In this document: piece by piece, positions 6,684 through 10,702 of the stretch
Numbering within the stretch: position 1 is the first letter of the stretch
Layout: each line of letters starts with the position of its first letter
Assembly: GCA_049969935.1 (NCBI GenBank)
Contig: JBMFNX010000038.1
Coordinates: 1-10,702 of the forward strand
Direction: 5' to 3'
Length of the DNA: 10,702 nucleotides
Origin: JACIWG01 sp049969935
GTDB taxonomy: Archaea; Thermoproteota; Nitrososphaeria; JACIWG01
Notes under the pieces: generated by a model
Told to the model about the DNA's origin: nothing
The model's database searches: none
What the model saw: only the letters and a program-made list of their open reading frames with translations
Translations under genes and position numbers: made by a program

Positions 6684-6707
6684 TTCCCTCTAACTAAGGT
6701 CAGGGAA
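6684..6707 (+). repeat. Inverted repeat between nikR and the radical SAM gene
   Basis: TTCCCT (6684-6689) and AGGGAA (6702-6707) are inverted copies around a 12-nt spacer, ending 22 nt before the radical SAM start codon. AAGG (6696-6699) and CCTT (6709-6712) form a competing smaller stem. The 103-nt gap otherwise holds no open frame and no clear TATA box at the expected distance. The repeat may be an operator, perhaps for NikR, or an RNA hairpin in a nikR-radical SAM transcript. Confidence 0.3.
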
Positions 6708-6729
6708 TCCTTGCGTGGTTTGATAGATA

Positions 6730-7794
6730 ATGCTCTACATAGTATATACAACTGGACAGTGTAATTTGAAATGCAAATATTGTGGAGGAAGTTTAAGAAG
6801 AGATAGAATGCCGTGGGAAATAAAATATAAATTTGATGACTTAAAAAATTTGATAAGAAAGGATGGGGAAAGTTATATCTGCTTTTATGGTGGAGAACCT
6901 CTTTTAAACCTAAGCTTTATAAAAAGGGTTCTAAAGGAAGTGCCTGCAAAGAAATTTATTCTCCAAACAAATGGACTTTTGATTAAAAAGGTTGATGTTG
7001 AACTTTTAAACAATTTTGATGCAATCCTATTGTCTATAGACGGTGTTAAAGAAGTTACAGACAAGTATAGGGGAAAAGGGGTCTATGATCAAGTTTTAGA
7101 AAACGCGAGATGGTTAAAGAAGATTGGGTTCAAAGGAGACTTGGTTGCACGTATGACGTTAACAGAGGAAGGTGACGTTTATAGAGATGTTCTGCATCTA
7201 CTTTCTTTAAAAATTTTTGATCATGTGCACTGGCAACTGAATGTTATATGGAGTGAGAGATGGAAGGATTTTAAAGGTTGGGTGGAAAACAATTATCTTC
7301 CAAACCTTAGTAGGCTCCTGAATTTTTGGTTAGAAAACATAGAAAATAAAAGGGTTTATGGAATAGCCCCGTTGCAAGGAATATTAAAAAGGAGTATTTA
7401 TGGAGGGAGTGTGCCTCCATGTGGTTCAGGTACAGAGTCCGTGACCATAACAACTGATGGAAGAATATTAGCCTGTCCAATAGCTGTTGATGAAAAGTGG
7501 GCATTATTAGCTGAAGACCTAAGAAACTTTAGAGGACTTAATAATGTGTTTATTGGAGAACCTTGTACATCTTGTAACGTTTTAAAAGAATGTGGTGGGA
7601 GATGCTTGTACACTTACATGGAAAAACTTTGGGGTGAAGAAGGCTTTCATGAAATATGTGAGATAACTATGTGGTTGGTAAAGGAAATTAGGAAGATTAG
7701 GCCAAGATTGTTTGAAATGGTTGAAAGTGGTCTAATAGATTTAAATGATTTGATATATCCGGCATACAATAATTCTGTTGAGATAGTGCCCTGA
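6730..7794 (+). CDS. Radical SAM/SPASM enzyme, putative peptide-modifying (AF1577-like archaeal family)
   Basis: The 354-residue protein binds the radical SAM [4Fe-4S] cluster through C11xxxC15xxC18, almost at the N-terminus (CNLKCKYCGG), followed by FYGGEPLL (52-59), the SAM-binding GGE motif, and LSIDG (101-105). The C-terminal SPASM signature for two auxiliary Fe-S clusters is complete: C231-x12-G-x4-C249, then C279-x2-C282-x5-C288-x3-C292, and a last C310. SPASM enzymes mostly modify ribosomally made peptides or protein partners. The early CxxxCxxC and overall length resemble the archaeal AF1577-type putative peptide-modifying family; this assignment is from memory of the family. No leader-binding (RRE) domain and no precursor peptide gene are visible nearby. 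The start is ATG at 6730, with a weak GTGGT-type ribosome site. It follows nikR by 103 nt and may be co-transcribed with it. The gene ends 8 nt from the 3' end of the convergent tRNA. Substrate unknown. Confidence 0.88.
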   Translation: MLYIVYTTGQCNLKCKYCGGSLRRDRMPWEIKYKFDDLKNLIRKDGESYICFYGGEPLLNLSFIKRVLKEVPAKKFILQTNGLLIKKVDVELLNNFDAILLSIDGVKEVTDKYRGKGVYDQVLENARWLKKIGFKGDLVARMTLTEEGDVYRDVLHLLSLKIFDHVHWQLNVIWSERWKDFKGWVENNYLPNLSRLLNFWLENIENKRVYGIAPLQGILKRSIYGGSVPPCGSGTESVTITTDGRILACPIAVDEKWALLAEDLRNFRGLNNVFIGEPCTSCNVLKECGGRCLYTYMEKLWGEEGFHEICEITMWLVKEIRKIRPRLFEMVESGLIDLNDLIYPAYNNSVEIVP

Positions 7795-7802
7795 CATGAT
7801 TA

Positions 7803-7905
7803 TGGCGCCGGGAGGGGGATTTGAACCCCCAAGACTCTTTCGAGTCAATGGCTTTCAGTCTAATAGACTCCAGGCCATCGCCCTACCAGGCTAGGCGATC
7901 CCGGC
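7803..7905 (-). tRNA. tRNA-Ser(GGA) with anticodon-loop insertion and encoded CCA
   Basis: A 103-nt class II tRNA. The acceptor stem GCCGGGA pairs with TCCCGGC; the discriminator is G (typical of archaeal Ser), followed by an encoded CCA at 7803-7805. The D arm starts GCC...GGC. The anticodon stem is ATGGC/GCCAT, closing a 21-nt loop that begins C-T-GGA. The long variable arm is GACTC-GAAA-GAGTC, and the T arm is GGGGG-TTCAAAT-CCCCC. The long variable arm plus G discriminator and GGA support serine. Removing 14 nt from the loop restores a normal 7-nt loop reading GGA, so an intron is very likely. The nearly all-GC stems in an AT-rich genome suggest growth at high temperature. Confidence 0.93.
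7854..7867 (-). other. Putative 14-nt tRNA intron (canonical 37/38 position)
   Basis: The anticodon loop is 21 nt instead of 7. With the usual archaeal site after position 37, the intron would be the 14 nt given here, leaving loop CTGGAGA; shifting the window 1-3 nt upstream leaves CTGGAAA, so the borders are ambiguous. The insertion forms its own stem AGTCT-ATT-AGACT. Between this and the anticodon stem lies a 4x4 internal loop (CTGG facing GAAA), not two 3-nt bulges separated by a 4-bp helix. Confidence 0.6.
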
Positions 7906-7934
7906 TTTCACAATTCCTTTTTGTTATAATTTTG

Positions 7935-7943
7935 CTTTAAAAA
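7935..7943 (-). promoter_or_regulatory. TATA-like box for tRNA-Ser
   Basis: TTTTTAAAG on the minus strand lies ~30-38 nt before the tRNA 5' end, giving a short 5' leader for RNase P to remove. The tRNA follows the dehydrogenase gene by only 45 nt, so read-through is also possible. Confidence 0.4.
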
Positions 7944-7950
7944 TTTGTCT

Positions 7951-8964
7951 TTATAAATTTTTTATTAAGTTGTGAAGAAAATGTCCTACTTCATTTGTTT
8001 TTTTGTCACCGCCTATATCAGGTGTTTTGTATCCCATACTAAGAGCCTTTATCACTGCTGACTCTAGTGTGGAGGCTGCTTCCTTAAGCCTCTTATCATA
8101 TTTTTTATCACTTAACCAGTCTAATAGCATTTTGAAGGAGAGGATCATAGCGTATGGATTTGCTATGTTTTTACCCGCTATATCTGGGGCTGCACCATGT
8201 ATTGGTTCGAAAAGGGCTTTAGATTCTCCAATGTTTCCTGAAGGCCCTATTCCTAGACTACCAGCTATCTGTGCTGCTTCATCGCTTAAGATGTCTCCGA
8301 ACATGTTTGTTGTCAAAATAACATCAAATCTTTCAGGATTTTTTATCAAAATTGCTGAAGCAGCGTCAACATACATTTCATTCACCTTTACTGGATAGTT
8401 GGAAAGCTCTTCTTTCGCAACTTTTGAGAACAGCCCACAAGTTTTCCTTAAAACATTAGACTTGTGGACTACTGTAACAACACCCGCTCTTTTGGCTGCA
8501 ATTTCACCTGCAACTCTAGCAATCCTTCTAGTCGCATGCTCTGAAATTATTCTCAGGGCAATTGCTAAATTTCCAAGTTCAAATTCCAGTCCCTTGTATA
8601 GGTCTTCAGAATTTTCTCGAACAATAACAACATCTATATTTTTGACACATTCAATATTAGGATAGTTTTTAACAGGCCTAATGTTCGCGTATAAGTCAAA
8701 ATGTTGCCTCAATTTTACTGTCACATCCATGGAAGTTTCCCCAACAGGACCCTTTATTGCCACATCAGAATTCTTGAAACCTTCAATAGTTTCAGAGGGA
8801 AGAGCTAGGCCAGTTTTGCTTAAACAGGCGTCACCAGCCTCATAGAAAACTATATTGAAATTTAAATTATATTTTAGCTCAAGAGCTTCAATAACATACA
8901 ATGTGGCATCAGAAATTTCAGGTCCTATGCCATCACCTTTTATCCAAGCAATTTTAAAGCCCAT
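7951..8964 (-). CDS. leuB: NAD-dependent beta-decarboxylating dehydrogenase, LeuB-type (3-isopropylmalate dehydrogenase)
   Basis: The 337-residue protein belongs to the isocitrate/isopropylmalate/homoisocitrate dehydrogenase family, which oxidatively decarboxylates 2R-3-hydroxy acids with Mg2+. Visible features are GDGIGPEI (10-17); KGPVGETSMDVTVKLR (71-86), the substrate loop; YANIRP (92-97), VRENSEDLYKG (115-125) with catalytic Tyr123, HKSNVLR with Lys168, MYVDAA with Asp200, and GDILSDEAAQ with the metal Asp224/Asp228. HGAAPDIAGKNIANP with Asp261 and Ile262 points to NAD rather than NADP. The KGPVGE..DV.VKLRQ loop resembles Sulfolobus LeuB, so leucine synthesis is the best guess, but homoisocitrate or isocitrate cannot be excluded. 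The ATG at 8964 is ~31 nt after a TATA box and has no ribosome site, so the gene is probably leaderless. No other leu gene is in the window. Confidence 0.85.
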   Translation of the reverse strand: MGFKIAWIKGDGIGPEISDATLYVIEALELKYNLNFNIVFYEAGDACLSKTGLALPSETIEGFKNSDVAIKGPVGETSMDVTVKLRQHFDLYANIRPVKNYPNIECVKNIDVVIVRENSEDLYKGLEFELGNLAIALRIISEHATRRIARVAGEIAAKRAGVVTVVHKSNVLRKTCGLFSKVAKEELSNYPVKVNEMYVDAASAILIKNPERFDVILTTNMFGDILSDEAAQIAGSLGIGPSGNIGESKALFEPIHGAAPDIAGKNIANPYAMILSFKMLLDWLSDKKYDKRLKEAASTLESAVIKALSMGYKTPDIGGDKKTNEVGHFLHNLIKNL

Positions 8965-8990
8965 TTTCTAGTGAGGCTCTTAATTTGGAC

Positions 8991-8998
8991 TATATAAA
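8991..8998 (-). promoter_or_regulatory. leuB: TATA box for the LeuB-type gene
   Basis: TTTATATA on the minus strand is centred ~31 nt before the ATG at 8964. With no Shine-Dalgarno in between, it indicates a leaderless transcript starting within a few bases of the ATG. Confidence 0.65.
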
Positions 8999-9003
8999 CA
9001 ATT

Positions 9004-9011
9004 AAAAAAAA
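9004..9011 (-). terminator. T-run terminator after the solute-binding protein gene
   Basis: On the minus strand eight T residues follow the stop codon of the binding-protein gene by about 14 nt, preceded by a pyrimidine-rich CTCTTTCTCC stretch. It lies just upstream of the dehydrogenase TATA box, separating the two same-strand genes into independent transcripts. Confidence 0.5.
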
Positions 9012-9025
9012 GGAGAAAGAGAGGT

Positions 9026-10504
9026 TTACCAACCCCACTTCTTGTAAAGTGGGAATAGTGCATTCAAGTATTCTTTCGCAGCATCAACTGGAGTTAGTAC
9101 ACCAATCATTGCTTTCTGTTCTGAAATTTGTACCAGAGCTCTGTTGTAGCTGTCTGCAAATGTCATGCTCTTGAATCTTGACCAAAGGTAGACCTTGGCT
9201 CCAGGCTTAAACGACTCTGCGACACCTTTCCACACTGGGTCTGATAGATATTGGCCTCTGTTCAGCAGACTCTTGTATATTGGCACATCTGTGTATTCAA
9301 AACCACCTTGTTCACCATACCAGGCAGCATAATTCGTCTTATTTAATATGAACTTAATCCATAATTTTGCAGCCTGCTTGTATTCAGCCGGCCTGTTTGC
9401 TGGTATAAAGATTGTTCTTGGCATCAGAATTGTGAAAACACTTGGATGCTTGTCTGATGCTGGCAGTGGGACTACTGCAAAATGCCAGTCTGGGTGAGCC
9501 CTTCTTGCTGCACCAATCATCGTTCCAACGTTATTGAATGTCATCGCAGTTATACCGTTCTGGAAGTTTACGTTATTGACCATGTCACTTTCTGTTAGTG
9601 CACCCTTTGGTAGAATGCCGTCCTCATACCATTTCTTGAAAACTTCAAACACTTTAACGAAGGCGTTAAAGTTTTCTTCTGTAGCGTTTATCGTGATCTT
9701 ACCGTTCTCAATCACTTCATGACCACTAAATACGGTGTAGAAGAGGTCAACGTCTTCGTGAGCGTCACCAAGACTGCTTGGTGAAAGCTGAATATCCAAT
9801 GGTATCACGTTCATTCCCTTAGACTTATAGTAATCCTTAAGCTTGTATAGTGAACGGTTTAAGCTGTCAAAGGTTTTTAAGTCATCTAATGTGACACCTG
9901 AACCTTCAAGGAAGTCCGTGTGAATGTTAAGATACCATCCTGATGCACCCCATGGTAGCAGGTAAATATGCTTCTGGCCATCTGGGCCTGTCCACATTAG
10001 GTTTTCAAACAATTCTGTGTTTAGGTCGTCACCCCAGTTGTCCTTTAGCCATTTATAGATATCATCTAATGGTTCTGCACTCCCCCTGCTCAGATAGGTT
10101 TGTGTAGCAAGCTCTCCAATCATGTTGCTTACATCTGGAAGAAGATCAGGGCTGCCTGCTTCATATGCTACAACCATTTTATTGTTTCCGTCTGAAGGCT
10201 CCCATGTTGTAGCCTTTATCGTTATACCATACTTTGCTTCAAAATCCTTGTAAAGCTTCTCCCAAACCTGTTGAGAATATTGGTCTGCGTAAACCTGTTT
10301 CCATAGTGTTATCTGTTTAGGTAAGCCTCCAGTGGTAGTGGAGGTTGTAGAAGTAGTGGAGGTAGTTGTTGAGGTGGTGGAAGTGGTAGTAGTGAGTTTA
10401 GGAGGAATTGCGAAATATGCGATGAGGGCAGCGACAACAACAATTACAACAACGACGCCAATAACTAAATTTTTAGAGATTGCTTTTAAGGCTCTTTTCG
10501 ACAT
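9026..10504 (-). CDS. ABC transporter substrate-binding protein (extracellular solute-binding family 1, sugar type), membrane-anchored
   Basis: The 492-residue protein has a basic N-terminus (SKRALKAISKN) and one strongly hydrophobic segment (13-33). A pure Thr/Ser linker follows (38-58), then a large periplasmic-binding-like domain (about 64-492) outside the cell. The opening ITLWKQVYADQYSQQVWEKL, the AGSPDLLPDV motif at 116-124 and LPWGASGWYLN at 183-193 are typical of the family 1 sugar-binding proteins. Many Trp and Tyr residues suit sugar stacking. Membrane anchoring by the N-terminal helix or processing as a class III (pilin-type) signal after K7-A8 are both possible. The ATG at 10504 is supported by GAGGT 4 nt upstream and a TATA box ~35 nt upstream. 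No permease or ATPase gene is adjacent on the left; partners, if local, would be beyond the right edge. The ligand is not known. Confidence 0.9.
   Translation of the reverse strand: MSKRALKAISKNLVIGVVVVIVVVAALIAYFAIPPKLTTTTSTTSTTTSTTSTTSTTTGGLPKQITLWKQVYADQYSQQVWEKLYKDFEAKYGITIKATTWEPSDGNNKMVVAYEAGSPDLLPDVSNMIGELATQTYLSRGSAEPLDDIYKWLKDNWGDDLNTELFENLMWTGPDGQKHIYLLPWGASGWYLNIHTDFLEGSGVTLDDLKTFDSLNRSLYKLKDYYKSKGMNVIPLDIQLSPSSLGDAHEDVDLFYTVFSGHEVIENGKITINATEENFNAFVKVFEVFKKWYEDGILPKGALTESDMVNNVNFQNGITAMTFNNVGTMIGAARRAHPDWHFAVVPLPASDKHPSVFTILMPRTIFIPANRPAEYKQAAKLWIKFILNKTNYAAWYGEQGGFEYTDVPIYKSLLNRGQYLSDPVWKGVAESFKPGAKVYLWSRFKSMTFADSYNRALVQISEQKAMIGVLTPVDAAKEYLNALFPLYKKWGW
10331..10393 (-). repeat. 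Low-complexity Thr/Ser codon repeat (linker)
   Basis: Twenty-one consecutive Thr and Ser codons (16 Thr, 5 Ser, in units of TTS/TTTS) built from ACT/ACC/ACA and TCC/AGT-like triplets encode the linker between membrane anchor and binding domain. Such linkers in archaeal surface proteins are commonly O-glycosylated spacers. The codons vary, so the repeat is kept at protein rather than DNA level; length polymorphism is still likely. Confidence 0.75.
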
Positions 10505-10508
10505 AATT

Positions 10509-10543
10509 ACCTCAGTGGCAGTTAAAAAAAATTGATATATAAA
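10509..10543 (-). promoter_or_regulatory. TATA box and Shine-Dalgarno of the solute-binding protein gene
   Basis: On the minus strand TTTATATAT (10535-10543) lies about 35 nt before the ATG, and GAGGT (10509-10513) lies 4 nt before it, giving a very short leader that still carries a ribosome site. Just upstream of the TATA box, TTAAG (10556-10560) and CTTAA (10573-10577) form a small inverted repeat that may bind a regulator. Confidence 0.55.
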
Positions 10544-10578
10544 TATTATTTCAGTTTAAGAGGGCGTGGCAACTTAAC

Positions 10579-10702
10579 CTCACACCTTATGTGGTTGTAG
10601 TATAAGATGGATAGTTTTATGATTCCAGCATGCTAGTTTTCTGAGTCTCTTGCTCCTGTTCTTTGGGTTTGATGTTATGTTGTTGAAGAATATTTTACTA
10701 TG
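10579..10702. other. Apparently non-coding right-edge segment
   Basis: This stretch holds no gene I can support. The minus strand is open from the right edge to a TGA at 10580-10582 (about 40 codons), but the composition is unlike its neighbours (Cys, Trp, His and Asn rich, no motif). On the plus strand only ATG triplets at 10677 and at the very last three bases could begin an off-window gene. A short palindrome AGCATGCT lies near 10627-10634. Confidence 0.4.

Noticed and set aside
6627..6729. Short precursor-peptide gene upstream of the radical SAM gene
   Set aside because: No ATG-initiated plus-strand frame exists in the gap, and the only minus-strand ATG gives eight codons.
8003..8665. 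Two long plus-strand open frames within the dehydrogenase gene
   Set aside because: They are antisense to a gene with full family motifs and have no recognisable protein features.
10331..10393. DNA tandem repeat or CRISPR-like array
   Set aside because: The periodicity is that of Thr/Ser codons within an open frame; there are no direct repeats with unique spacers.
10332..10535. Plus-strand Val/Glu-rich open frame opposite the Thr/Ser linker
   Set aside because: It is the antisense reading of the Thr/Ser codon repeat of the solute-binding protein and has no independent support.
10615..10690. C/D-box sRNA-like motifs (ATGATT, CTGA, TGATGTT)
   Set aside because: The boxes depart from RTGATGA, the final D box is missing and no terminal stem is visible.
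10580..10702. Minus-strand open frame running in from the right edge (about 40 codons)
   Set aside because: Composition (Cys, Trp, His, Asn rich) and absence of any motif do not match the coding style of the window, and the frame cannot be extended. It may be non-coding DNA.
10677..10702. Plus-strand ATG with an open hydrophobic frame at the right edge
   Set aside because: Only eight codons are visible, with no convincing TATA box or ribosome site; it cannot be distinguished from chance.

Overview
The window looks archaeal, probably thermophilic or hyperthermophilic and most likely from the TACK/Thermoproteota side (for example Bathyarchaeia or a relative). Evidence: AT-rich TATA boxes sit 25-33 nt before start codons, several genes appear leaderless, and there is frequent TTG/GTG initiation. 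The window also carries an HTH-ThiN regulator, DUF4443 and DUF4013 proteins, a solute-binding protein with a Thr/Ser-rich membrane-proximal linker, and a Ser tRNA with a 14-nt anticodon-loop insertion. Protein-coding DNA is AT-rich while the tRNA stems are almost all G-C. The assignment is inference from style and family content; there is no rRNA or marker gene to fix it.

Left third (1-2924). A compact structured inverted repeat at the left edge resembles the hairpins at the 3' ends of IS200/IS605 tnpB transcripts, but no tnpB is present. Next come a minus-strand cation diffusion facilitator transporter with three C-terminal metal-binding-type domains and, upstream of it, a DUF4443 winged-helix regulator. 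The regulator is divergent from a DUF4013 membrane protein, and the two share a 71-bp promoter region with adjacent TATA boxes.

Middle (2925-6729). A minus-strand pair encodes a PLP aminotransferase and a short nucleotidyltransferase fused to a cupin, 11 nt apart. Upstream of these lies an HTH-ThiN protein (ThiR type, thiamine-phosphate-sensing regulator). It is divergent from a complete NikR, whose four nickel ligands are all present. A perfect 9-bp inverted repeat lies in the ThiR/NikR intergenic region.

Right part (6730-10702). Downstream of nikR, on the same strand, is a 354-residue radical SAM/SPASM enzyme of the archaeal peptide-modifying type. No precursor peptide is visible. It converges on tRNA-Ser(GGA). 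Then follow, on the minus strand, a LeuB-like NAD-dependent beta-decarboxylating dehydrogenase with a leaderless promoter, and an ABC-type substrate-binding lipoprotein-like/anchored protein without its permeases. The last ~150 nt hold no gene I can support.

There is no CRISPR array and no intact mobile element. Most of the window is ordinary metabolism, transport and regulation. The least ordinary parts are the NikR-radical SAM pair, the Ser tRNA insertion that does not fold as a canonical bulge-helix-bulge, the triple-domain CDF transporter, and the edge hairpin element.
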